Assembly: GCF_001642475.1 (NCBI RefSeq)
Contig: NW_019174138.1
Location: 1-19,484, forward strand
Length of the DNA stretch: 19,484 bases
Reading direction: 5' to 3'
Origin: Fonsecaea monophora
Lineage: Eukaryota; Ascomycota; Eurotiomycetes; Chaetothyriales; Herpotrichiellaceae
Numbering within the stretch: position 1 is the first letter of the stretch; every line of letters starts with the position of its first letter. Below the pieces are notes generated by a model that had not been told where the DNA came from, made no database searches, and worked only from the letters and a program-made list of their open reading frames with translations. Of the stretch, positions 9,649 through 18,630 are shown in pieces. The position numbers and the translations under genes were made by a program.

Positions 9649-12048
9649 ATGCAGTGTATTTCGAAAGCGTGGCGTCAGGCTTCAAGCCCATCTCTCTCAC
9701 CTCGAACCCTTTTGAGGGTTCATCAGCCTCCTGAAAGACAGCCGCCGCAATGGATGTCTCGAGTTCACATACGCAACCTCCACCAGCGCCGGAGGGCGAC
9801 CACCTCATCGCTGAAGGCTATGAATAACAAATTCGAAGTAATCGATCACCAATATGACGCCGTGGTAGTTGGTGCAGGAGTAAGTGATTTGAAGTCGCTT
9901 CTTGGCGTCGTTCTATTTTTTGGGCGGACTGTTGCCGTTTTCTCTGAGCCTCAACTTCTGGGGTGCTGGATTTTCTTCCCTTTGACCAGACTACTGATGA
10001 GTGATTGAGGGGAAAATAGGGTGCAGGACTTCGAGCTGCAGTAGGTCTTGTCGAGAGCGGACTTGATACGGCTGTAGTGACCAAACTGTTCCCAACTCGA
10101 TCTCATACTGTGGCCGCCCAAGGGGGAATAAATGCTGCGCTGGCCAAGTAAGTCACATTCTTCAGATCGGTTTAATATGGCCCAACTAATGCTTGCAAAG
10201 TATGCACGAGGATGACTGGAGATGGGTAAGTCACAAGCACGGCGAGAGTGCCTTTATATCAATGTTCCCAAGACAGATGCTGATTGATTCTGTTGATCGA
10301 CTCCAGCACATGTACGATACAGTAAGTTGACCACCTAGGCCCCTAACCAGTGATGCACGAACCATGTTCAAGTCACCGTCCTCGAGATGGACTTCCAGAG
10401 TAACCAAGTTTAGGTCAAAGGATCAGATTGGCTGGGTGACCAAGATGCGATCCATTATATGTGCCGCGAGGCCCCCAGAGCCGTAAGAGAACTCGAGGAG
10501 TACGGAATGCCTTTCAGTCGCACCGAGCAAGGCAAGATCTATCAAAGACCTTTGGGAGGACAGAGTCTGAATTTCGGCACCGGAGGACAAGCCCATCGGA
10601 CCGCGTGCGTGGCTGATAGAACTGGCCATTCTATGCTGCATACCTTATACGGGCAGGCCCTCAAGCATAACTGTCAATTTCATATAGAGTGGTTTGCATT
10701 GGACCTGATTATGGACGGCAAGGACTGTATTGGCCTGACGGCACTCGACATGGAAACAGGCACCTTTCATCGCATCTTTGCCAGGAACACGATTCTCGCC
10801 ACGGGAGGCTATGGCCGCTGTTACTTTAGTGCAACGTCGGCACATACCTCAACCGGAGACGGCTTAGCAATGGCTGCAAGAGCAGGTCTTCCCCTTCAGG
10901 ATATGGAATTTGTACAGTTCCACCCGAGCGGCATTTATGGCGCTGGAGTCCTAATTTCAGAGGGCGCCAGAGGCGAAGGCGGATACCTGCTAAACGGCGA
11001 GGGAGAGCGTTTCATGGAGCGTTATGCGCCAACAGCAAAGGACCTTGCAAGTCGTGATGTCGTCAGCCGGAGTATGAACATGGAGATCAGAGAGGGCCGG
11101 GGTTGTGGTCCAGACAAGGATCACATCTTCCTCCAACTGTCACATCTGCCGAAAGACATCCTTATGGAGAGATTGCCGGGAATCGCAGAGACTGCCAGTA
11201 TTTTCTCGGGCGTGGATGTCACGAAGCAGCCGATCCCCGTTCTACCAACCGTGTAAGTCTTTCCTCAATTGCTCGAGAAACGCAAACTGACCGGTTGAAG
11301 GCACTACTGTATGGGGGGTATACCTACCAACTGGAAAGGCCAAGTTCTAGATGTGAATCCAAGCACCGGAGAAGAGACCCCAGTCAACGGTCTATACGCG
11401 GCCGGAGAGGTCGCATGCGTCTCGGTGCACGGCGCTAACCGTCTGGGAGCAAACAGCTTGTTAGACATTGTCGTCTTTGGCCGAGCTGCTGCCGGCCACA
11501 TCGCCGAAAATAACGAGAAAGGCATGCCAGTCTTCAGGAATGGGGGCAGCATTTCGCCGCAAATGGGAGTGGAGGGTTTCGTGGACCTGGAACACCTACG
11601 AAATGCAGATGGAAAGAAGTTGACCTCTGAGCTCCGTGCTGAGATGCAGAAGAATATGCAGAACGACATAGCGGTCTTTCGAACAGAAGAGAGTTTGAAG
11701 ACAGGCCTGGAACACCTGCAGCAAGTGGAAACCGACTTCAATACAGACGTCTGCGTCAAAGACAAAAGTCTGATATGGAATTCCGATCTCGTGGAGACAT
11801 TGGAGCTGCGAAACCTTTTGACATGTGCTGCACAGACTGCCAGAAGTGCTCTCGAGAGAAAGGAGTCGCGCGGCTCTCACGCTCGAGAGGATTTCCCTGA
11901 AAGAGATGACCAGAACTTCATGCGCCATTCTCTGAGTTGGCAGAAGGACGTTGGCCAAGGCATTGCCATCGGCTATCGAGATGTGATTTTTTCCACACTC
12001 GATGAGCAGGAATGCCAGACTGTGCCGCCGAAGAAGAGGACGTACTGA
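9649..12048 (+). CDS. SDH1: Succinate dehydrogenase flavoprotein subunit, mitochondrial (complex II)
   Basis: Six exons (9649-9879, 10020-10147, 10201-10225, 10307-10321, 10414-11252, 11301-12048) give 661 residues. The protein oxidises succinate to fumarate with covalent FAD and passes electrons to the iron-sulfur subunit. The first 50 residues are Arg-rich and acid-poor, as in a mitochondrial presequence. The FAD-binding GAGGAG is at 75-80 across the first intron. The flavinylation site is His106 in RSHTVAAQGG. Catalytic-site motifs are present: HPSGIYG (His303), GARGEGG (Arg319), HYCMGG (His414) and GANRLG (Arg460). The C terminus WQKDV...PPKKRTY matches the family end. Exons of 25 and 15 nt are required to keep the conserved MHEDDWRWHMYDT stretch. 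Several usually conserved residues differ (SATSAHTST where Cys is usual, PLGGQS), so it may be a second copy like yeast YJL045W rather than the main gene. Confidence 0.93.
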
Positions 12049-12326
12049 GTGGAGTCCTCATATTGTTGGCCGAACCATGATCACGTACATACACCAATTG
12101 AGCAGAGAAAAAGGTTATCAAACGCTCATCTTGGTAAACTTTGTAAATTGCGCTTAGATGGTATCTGCTCCGCCACTACGGGGGGTTGTTCGCACGCAAT
12201 TAAACTTGATTTTCTACAGCAAACATCACCGCAACCTCCGATTCAATGAAATGAAATGCGCGTGCTGCCAGTGTAACATGATTTTTGCCCATCATTACTC
12301 ACGCTTTTGAGGCACCGGTATTATCC
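12049..12326. other. Short tandem intergenic region
   Basis: This 278-bp spacer holds the 3' flank of the SDH flavoprotein gene and the promoter of the mL57 gene. No gene or clear motif was recognised. Confidence 0.6.
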
Positions 12327-13281
12327 ATGTCTTCAAGAACCTCTACCTCTGGCCGCATCGTCGGTGACCTCCTCCGAACCTCCAAACAAGGTCCATCATG
12401 CGACCATCTTCGCTTTCGACAAGCATTCTGCAAAACCCCCCGACACTCGCGCCATGTTTCTACGGCAGCTCCTCAATTTTCCGAAATGGAAGTTGACGCA
12501 GATAAGCCTCCGCGTTGGTCCCAAACTCCTCCTGCACTGAAAGCCCCCGTGCGCGTACGCCCACCGCGGATACAAACACCTCTCAAGATCAACAAAGATC
12601 AGCGGAAGCTGGATGATTTCTACGTCAAGTTTTTGGGAAGAGATGGGGACAAAATGCTGTCAGAAGAGACCAAATGGCTAGCTGTCACAAACAAGAGTTT
12701 CGATGCTGGCCGGAGAGGGTTCAATGACCGGCTTGCATTTTTCGGTACTGGCATAACTCCATTCCCCACTGCTCTACGTGGTGCAATACTGATGGGTGGT
12801 TACAGGCAAGCGTATACTCGAGCTCCAGTGTTCACTAGGACTGATAAGCGTCGCGGATGCTTCACGCTACACAAAGAGCGAGGAGCAGGATCCGTATGGA
12901 CGGCAACCTTTTCGACACCCTGCAACCGAGTCCGTAGAGTGCCTCTTGGGGGGTGCTCATCATTGGTTTACAAGTCATAAGCAACTATCGACGTTGGCGG
13001 AGCAATACGGTCTACCGGAAGTGGTACGGTGGCATCCTAGGGATGTATGTACTCTGACCGAATCCTCTTCTCGTTCACCCTCACTAACCGCGTCACAGCC
13101 CGAACGTCTTCAAGCATCTGGCTCGGAACTGGTCTACTCACAAGCGATCCTCGCAATCATCGGCGCTCTAGCCCTGGAACAAGGCGGTGCCGTGGCGAAT
13201 CAAATAGCAAAGGAGAAGGTGCTGGTGCCTCTTGGGCTGAAATTAAATTGGAAACCAAAGGCAGAGCTGGCGCAGCCGTAG
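12327..13281 (+). CDS. Mitochondrial large-subunit ribosomal protein mL57 (RNase III-like fold)
   Basis: Three exons (12327-12744, 12806-13044, 13099-13281) give 279 residues. Residues 1-50 look like a mitochondrial presequence (basic, Ser/Thr-rich). The RNase III-like domain starts near 92: KWLAVTNKSFDAGRRGFNDRLAFFG (split here as 117-131 and 132-140), continuing KRILELQCSLGLI in exon 2. In active RNase III the signature reads NERLEFLGDSVL; here the catalytic acidic residue is replaced by Lys-Arg, as expected for the structural mitoribosomal members (yeast MRPL15). Exon 3 carries the helix YSQAILAIIGALALEQGG. Introns are 61 nt (donor GTACTG, branch CTGAT) and 54 nt (GTATGT...CTAAC...CACAG). 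The second intron is a multiple of three without a stop. The start is the first ATG in frame; an alternative reading without splicing breaks the domain. Identification is by family resemblance. Confidence 0.8.
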
Positions 13282-13748
13282 CCGCAACGTTGGGGTATCT
13301 ATTACTCGCACATGTGTATTAATAGCTATTGGCAATATACCGCCATCACGGGGCATGTACAGGAGATAGAAGAAAAAAATGTCTGGGGCCTCTGACACCG
13401 CCTAAGCAACCGTCGAAATAAAATATTCATGCTCAGCCAGCTCTTATGGCACCGTCCACGAAGTTTAAAAAAAACTTCGTTCGGTCTCCGCGTCTCTAAA
13501 TCGCAAAGGTCGGCAACTGAATAGAACCACGAGACTGCAAACAAAATGTCCACAGTCTCAGGCAAAGATGCTGCATTGCACTGTCTTTCGGGCGCGTTGG
13601 ATATGGAAAAAGAGAAGAAAGAGGAAAATTGGTCCAGAACATTTTTAACTGAAGGCGAGGCTGTCTGGGTGGACCGCTCTGGCTTGGCGGCGGAAGCGTT
13701 GTGAAAACTACCGAATACCAATTGTTGATCCACCAAGTTTCCAACTCG
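13282..13748. other. Convergent spacer between mL57 and the kinase pseudogene
   Basis: I see no gene here. A minus-strand open frame over 13326-13736 has no ATG start and no recognisable domain. The region is A/T-richer than its neighbours and holds an A-looped hairpin at 13458-13480. Confidence 0.55.
13458..13480. repeat. Stem-loop with 9-bp perfect arms and A5 loop
   Basis: ACGAAGTTT and AAACTTCGT are exact reverse complements separated by five A. It sits about 180 bases past the mL57 stop codon. It could mark transcript 3' ends, but eukaryotic termination does not need such a structure. Confidence 0.5.
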
Positions 13749-14500
13749 TTAAGAAGGACAAAGCCAAGGGTGCTACAGCATTTCGGCAGGAGTTTTCCTC
13801 TCTTCAGGATTCCAACGAATCACACAATTGATGAAATCGACAAAGAGCCCTGCATTCATGCCTTCGAGTCGCTCTTCCCGCTTCGAAGGAGAGAGCCATT
13901 CCCGTCCATTGAGCCGCTGAGCATTTCCATCTCGATCAGCTTCGAAAATCTGCAAGAACCAAGAATCGGGACTACTCACTTGATTCGTCAAAGTATTCAC
14001 CTCGAACAGGACTCGAATCGAGCAGTTCCAGAGGAGGAGGTCCCAGAGTTGACACCATCATTGCGAGACAGTGCCTGCCCTGCTTGGCCTGAATGTAAAA
14101 TGAGTCGGAAGTTCTTCTAACACAATAGCGTCCGTCATGCGATGATTTCTGTTGCTTCAGATGCTTCTGGACCAGAAATTCTCGGTCTTCACCTCGAATA
14201 CGAACCCCTATTTTCAAGAGCTTGAAAGAATTGTCCCTTTTGTCATTTAACACAATTTTGTGAGAAGAGATCGAGTATCTTACTGCAGATCTCGGGACAA
14301 CCACACGGTAGGATAGCATCCGACCCCAGCTTCGCAGCTGCTTGATAGCGATCATTGAAGATCTCGTTCAAATGAACAGAATTGTAGGTCGATTCCGAAT
14401 AGTGTTTCAATGTCTCTACCTCGATTCCATTCCTCTGTAGTGTATGTACTCGCCGCAGGGCAGGACGGTTCAGGGATTCCAGGAGCTGCCGAGATAGCAT
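13749..14500 (-). pseudogene. Decayed SRPK-like protein kinase (catalytic core missing)
   Basis: The minus strand reads through a recognisable kinase in pieces. From 14500: MLSRQLLESLNRP..., then VHLNEIFNDRYQAAAKLG, matching the N-terminal lead-in of fungal SRPK-like kinases. A one-base-type frameshift near 14323-14326 leads to VGCYPTVWLSRDLQ (the Gly-rich loop region). An intact-looking intron (14237-14283, GTAAGA...AAAAG) leads to FKLLKIGV (the ATP-binding Lys strand) and on to DGRYCVRR...QGRHCLAM. There, at about 14056-14064, the sequence jumps to MVSTLGPPPLELLD, which in the family lies just before the C-terminal lobe end, so the HRD loop, DFG and activation segment are absent (roughly 150-190 residues by family comparison). 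A second frameshift lies near 13970-13985, followed by FVDFINCVIRWNPEERKTPAEML, then TAG exactly one residue before HPWL. A working enzyme is excluded. Confidence 0.82.
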
Positions 14501-15060
14501 CTGGACGACCTGCAAACTTGAGATTAGCCCGCGAACTCCGCCAATGTGAGATACTTTCGTCATCGCTAGAGTCGCTGTCGATGTAGTAGGGAGATGGGGT
14601 GAAAAGATGCACAGAGTGATGCTGCGGCCGTGGCCAGGACCTTCCCATCATTTCAAAGCGCTGGGTATCCTCGTGAATCAGAGATTTATAGAGGGTCAGG
14701 GCACTGGATAAGACATCTTGTTGCAGGATGTGATTCTTGGGAGGAATACCACGCTCAGGTGGTCACAAGGCCGAACAAGGCTGCACGAGGCTGCACTGGT
14801 TTCAATATTTCGCGAGGCTGCGACACGTGCGGGTCTGGTACAATGCGGAGTTGGACTTGTAAACGTAAACGTAAACGAATTCAATCCCCATAAATATTTA
14901 TTCCACGTTCCACTCTCACCCTCTCACCTTCCCCTCCACCCCATTCTCTTTCGCGTAATGCGCTACTTCTCCCAATCGTCAACCTGACCTCTTCATCATC
15001 TCACTGCAATCTGGTCGCTGCTCCTCCTCTACCCCTCTCTCTTCGGAGTCTCCAGGCACC
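14501..15060. promoter_or_regulatory. Upstream region of the AP-1 mu gene
   Basis: No gene is supported here. It includes an E-box CACGTG (14824-14829), three tandem GTAAAC hexamers (14859-14876) resembling forkhead cores, and long pyrimidine-rich tracts between about 14900 and 15050, common in fungal core promoters. The start context GCACCATGGC is favourable for initiation. Confidence 0.55.
14859..14876 (+). repeat. Three tandem GTAAAC hexamers
   Basis: GTAAAC is repeated three times without a break, about 185 bases upstream of the AP-1 mu start codon. The hexamer matches the core of forkhead-factor sites. Binding is inferred only. Confidence 0.5.
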
Positions 15061-16569
15061 ATGGCGTCTGCGGTGTTCTTCCTCGACTTGAAGGGCAAGG
15101 TGAGCGACATGAACGCGCGAGCCTGGATAACATGACACATGATACTGACGCATCCCAGACTCTTCTTGCTCGCAACTATCGTGGTGATATTCCCATGTCC
15201 GCCGTGGAGAAATTCCCAATCCTTCTTTCCGAGGCCGAAGAGGAGTCCTCTGCAGTCCCTCCATGCTTCTCTGATGAGGGCATCAATGTTCGTCGCCGGT
15301 CTTCTCAATGAATGTGATCTCAGCTAACCACTCTCCAGTACCTCTACATCCGCCACAACAATCTCTACCTCCTCGCTCTCACCAAGCGCAACACCAATGC
15401 TGCAGAGATTCTGTTGTTCCTCCACAAGATCGTCGAGGTCTTTACTGAGTACTTCAAAGAGTTGGAAGAGGAGTCAATCCGAGACAATTTCGTCATCATC
15501 TATGAGCTGCTTGATGAAATGATGGACTTTGGATACCCTCAAACCACCGAGTCCAAGATCCTTCAGGAGTACATCACCCAAGAGTCTCACAAGCTCGAGG
15601 TGCAGGCGCGCCCTCCTATCGCCGTCACCAATGCGGTGTCTTGGAGGAGTGAAGGCATCAGATATCGCAAGAATGAGGTCTTCCTCGACGTGATTGAGTC
15701 TCTCAACCTCTTGGTGTCATCCACTGGCAATGTCCTGCGATCTGAGATTCTTGGTGCAATCAAGATGAAGTGCTACCTTTCTGGCATGCCTGAACTCCGC
15801 CTTGGTTTGAATGATAAGGTCATGTTCGAAACCACTGGGAGATCCACTCGAGGCAAAGCTGTCGAAATGGAAGATGTTAAGTTTCACCAGTGCGTTAGAT
15901 TGTCCCGCTTTGAGAACGACCGTACCATCAGCTTCATCCCACCAGACGGAGAGTTCGAGCTGATGAGCTATCGCCTCAACACCGCGGTCAAGCCATTGAT
16001 CTGGGTCGAGTGTGTTGTCGAATCCCATTCTGGTTCCAGAATCGAATACATGTTGAAGGCGAAGGCTCAATTCAAGCGAAGATCGACTGCCAACAACGTT
16101 GAGATCAGCATCCCTGTTCCTGATGATGCTGACACTCCAAGATTCCGCACCAACATTGGATCTGTGCACTACGCGCCGGAGAAGTCTGCAATCGTCTGGA
16201 AGATCAAGCAGTTTGGTGGTGGTAAGGAGTTCCTCATGCGAGCGGAGCTAGGCCTTCCTAGTGTCAAGGGAGACGATGAGCGTGGAGGCGGCATGACAGG
16301 TGGATTCGGCGGCAGTATGGGTGGCATTACAGGCGAAGGAAAGGCCAAGAGACCCATCAACGTCAAGTTCGAGATTCCTTACTTCACCACCAGTGGGATC
16401 CAGGTGCGATACTTGAAGATCATCGAGCCAAAGGTTTGTGTCCCACCCTTTACTGTCAGTGACGGCCTCTAACACTACACAGTTGCAATATCCATCCCTG
16501 CCATGGGTGCGCTACATCACACAGTCCGGAGATATCGCAGTCCGCTTGCCAGATGTGCAAGGTGGTTGA
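15061..16569 (+). CDS. APM1: AP-1 clathrin adaptor complex mu subunit
   Basis: Four exons (15061-15099, 15159-15287, 15339-16433, 16483-16569) give 449 residues. The mu chain recognises tyrosine-based sorting signals in cargo and works in clathrin vesicles at the trans-Golgi and endosomes. The N-terminal longin-like domain reads MASAVFFLDLKGK, then TLLARNYRGDIP, up to YIRHNNLYLLALTKRN. The EILLFLHKIVEVFTEYFKEL and DNFVIIYELLDEMMDFGYPQ blocks are family hallmarks. The mu-homology domain begins near WRSEGIRYRKNEVFLDV and ends LPWVRYITQSGDIAVRLPD. A Gly-rich insert (DDERGGGMTGGFGG) sits in the mu-homology domain. Introns are 59, 51 and 49 nt; the second uses a GTTCGT donor with branch CTAAC, and its removal is required to join GIN to YLYIRH. 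Length and ends match the family, so it is complete. Confidence 0.95.
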
Positions 16570-17341
16570 GCCATCAAATGATCCCGCTTCTTCTTGTAGC
16601 AGTGATCCCAACCTTGGCGAAACCACTCTCAACGTAAAGCAGCGGAATTTTTGCTGGCCTCACAGACACCTGGTGCAAGCGGTCGGTGACAAACTCGCTC
16701 AACCTGCCATGTACGACATTACCTTGGCGAAAGAAAAAGAATTGCACAAAGCGACATGAATCTTGGTCGCCCCCCTGGACAAAAGCCACGAGTTGGAGGA
16801 TGAACGGCTTTCAGGTCCAACATGCAATCACAACCGAGCCAAAACAAACGAGCTGCAGACACCAAATTCAAACACACCAAAAAAAGAAACAACTTATCGA
16901 CTGCGTTAACCGCACCACTCATGCATTGGTGCAGAACAGCAGACGAGGTTGACTGTTCAGAGTAACTGGTCGCTCGACTATTCACTTCTATGTGTGGTCC
17001 ACAATGCCAATCCGTCTCTTGAGATGGATATGTCTTGTCTAGGTGAATGGCTCTGACGAGTACAACAGCATATGTGGCCATGAAGAAACAAATCCAGATG
17101 AGCAGCCCTCCGTGGGTGAGACATTGAGAGGAGTATCCGTAGATTGAACCAGTCTAGACAATCATGCAAAGAAATCACAATTCCAAAGAACACATATTTG
17201 CTTCCTTTTCCTGTCCATGTCCGTATCACGCTGTGTTGTCCTGTCCCTGTAGACTGAGTGTTCTGGTCTTTCACAGCCTTGCGTCCCTTGTACGCAGGAG
17301 ATGCCAATAAGGTTTCCTTGTGAACTTCCTTACCGACCCAT

Positions 17342-17349
17342 TGACGTCA
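17342..17349. promoter_or_regulatory. Perfect CRE/ATF palindrome TGACGTCA
   Basis: The eight-base palindrome lies about 250 bases upstream of the YAR1-like ATG. It is the consensus site of ATF/CREB-type bZIP factors, which in fungi answer stress and nutrient signals. Binding here is inferred. Confidence 0.5.
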
Positions 17350-17366
17350 CTCTTCTACCGCCCACG

Positions 17367-17371
17367 ATTGG
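17367..17371 (-). promoter_or_regulatory. Inverted CCAAT box
   Basis: ATTGG on the plus strand reads CCAAT on the minus strand, 18 bases after the CRE and about 230 bases upstream of the ATG. This is a usual position for the fungal CCAAT-binding complex. A five-base match is weak evidence alone. Confidence 0.35.
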
Positions 17372-17600
17372 CCTTTTGCGGTGTGGGCCGCTAATTTTTT
17401 ATTCTTCCAAGCACGCAGTCTTCCGTCTTTCAATCTCAATCTCGATGATAACCCAGTCTTCCTTGCCGATCAGCGCTTTTTCCCCATTTGGGGTATTTTG
17501 CTATCATTCTCGTGCAATATCAATCAATCGATTAACGCGGCTCAAGGCGAGTTCAACATCTTCTCTTTGAATAGAAAACTTCCAAGAACACCTTCGAACA

Positions 17601-18296
17601 ATGCCCTCCACAACCCTCCCCACACCCACGCCCGATGAACTTGACGACCTCATCTACTTCACACGCACAGGCGATTTGGCAAGCTTGATGTCGCTGGTCG
17701 CTTCGATATGTGGCACACACAAATGCCCGCCCTCGGTCCTGCTCGCCTCGTCCATTGACATCGACGCCGACGGTCTCGGTTCGCAGTCATCGCTGCTTCA
17801 CTACCCCGCGGCCAACGGCAATCTTGAAATCATCACGCACCTCCTGTCCCTGCTCGCACCGTCCGAGTCTCTGGGCACCTCACCTTCGGCGACGACGGCG
17901 GACAAGTCTGCACCTTTGCTCGTGAATCACCGGAACGTTTCTGGCAACACGCCGTTACATTGGGCCGCGATGAACGGACACTTGGATGTGGTCCAGGCGT
18001 TGGTCAAGGCTGGCGCAGATCCTACGATTGTCAACGAGGCCGGGCGAGACGCCGTGGTGGAAGCGGAGATGAGTTCGAAGGACGGTGCAAAGGAGTGTGC
18101 TGACTGGATGTTAAGGCACTGCGAAGGACTGGAAAAGGGTGTCGGTGACGAAAGTATTGGAGCGGGTGGCAGCGGTAGTGGGGAGGTAGAAGAAGAGGCG
18201 AAAGAGGAGGCCGCGAACACGCAGGGGCCTGAGCCTGATGAAGGTGGTGAGAAGTCTGAAACGCCAGTGAGGAATGGGGAGCAGAAAGAGACGTGA
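17601..18296 (+). CDS. YAR1: Ankyrin-repeat protein, Yar1-like (Rps3 chaperone family)
   Basis: A single exon codes 231 residues. Residues 12-25 (ELDDLIYFTRTGDL) match the family's opening helix. Two ankyrin repeats are visible: one around 66-85 (SLLHYPAANGNLEIITHLLS) and a better one starting at GNTPLHWAAMNGHLDVVQAL, followed by GADPTIVNEAGRDAVVEAE, which closely follows yeast Yar1 (GNTALHWASLNGKLDVV). The C-terminal 50 residues are acidic and Glu/Gly-rich, as in Yar1. In yeast the protein binds free Rps3, keeps it soluble and escorts it to the nucleus for 40S assembly. The start is the ATG in ACAATGCCC, with no upstream in-frame alternative of note. It is convergent with the secreted-peptide gene, 334 bases between stop codons. 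Confidence 0.85.
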   Translation: MPSTTLPTPTPDELDDLIYFTRTGDLASLMSLVASICGTHKCPPSVLLASSIDIDADGLGSQSSLLHYPAANGNLEIITHLLSLLAPSESLGTSPSATTADKSAPLLVNHRNVSGNTPLHWAAMNGHLDVVQALVKAGADPTIVNEAGRDAVVEAEMSSKDGAKECADWMLRHCEGLEKGVGDESIGAGGSGSGEVEEEAKEEAANTQGPEPDEGGEKSETPVRNGEQKET

Positions 18297-18630
18297 GCGG
18301 TCATCCAGGAGCGAGGTCCATCTTTCGGAACAATCCTCGCCTGAATGTTTTGGGGCACTCAAACCAACAAGACCAACTCGGTACAGAGGAGCATGAACAA
18401 CCAGACAAAGGGAATAAAATACCCGGACGGGCCTGGATCGCACTCCAGGAAAACCCAAAGACACCCTCTCATGCATCACGGTTGTGCGAATACAGACCCC
18501 AGGAATACTCGGAGCAAAGCGGTCATGTCAAGTGATACATCTTCCAACAATTCCCCATCACAAACGACCAGTCACAAAATCCACCTCTCGGTCATAGGCA
18601 ATTTCGCGTTTCCATACCATTGCCTCGTAC
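18297..18630. other. Convergent 3' region between YAR1-like and secreted-peptide genes
   Basis: These 334 bases hold the two 3' flanks. Several open frames cross it but none has a domain or a start in good context. No further feature is seen. Confidence 0.6.

Larger units (their letters stand above)
16570..17600. other. Intergenic region between APM1 and the YAR1-like gene
   Basis: I see no gene in this 1.03 kb. Open frames on the minus strand (for example 16719-17081) lack domains. The proximal part should hold the APM1 3' UTR. The distal 260 bases form the YAR1-like promoter, with a perfect CRE and an inverted CCAAT box. Confidence 0.6.

Noticed and set aside
4754..12048. A secondary-metabolite or other functional gene cluster around the Zn2Cys6 regulator
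   Set aside because: The neighbours are a surface phosphatase homologue and a complex II subunit; no backbone synthase, transporter or tailoring enzyme is present.
13326..13736. Minus-strand 136-codon frame just past the kinase relic
   Set aside because: It begins with TTG, has no domain, and follows the true end of the kinase sequence (HPWL then stop).
16719..17081. Minus-strand 120-codon frame after APM1
   Set aside because: It lies in the expected APM1 3' untranslated region and shows no coding signature.
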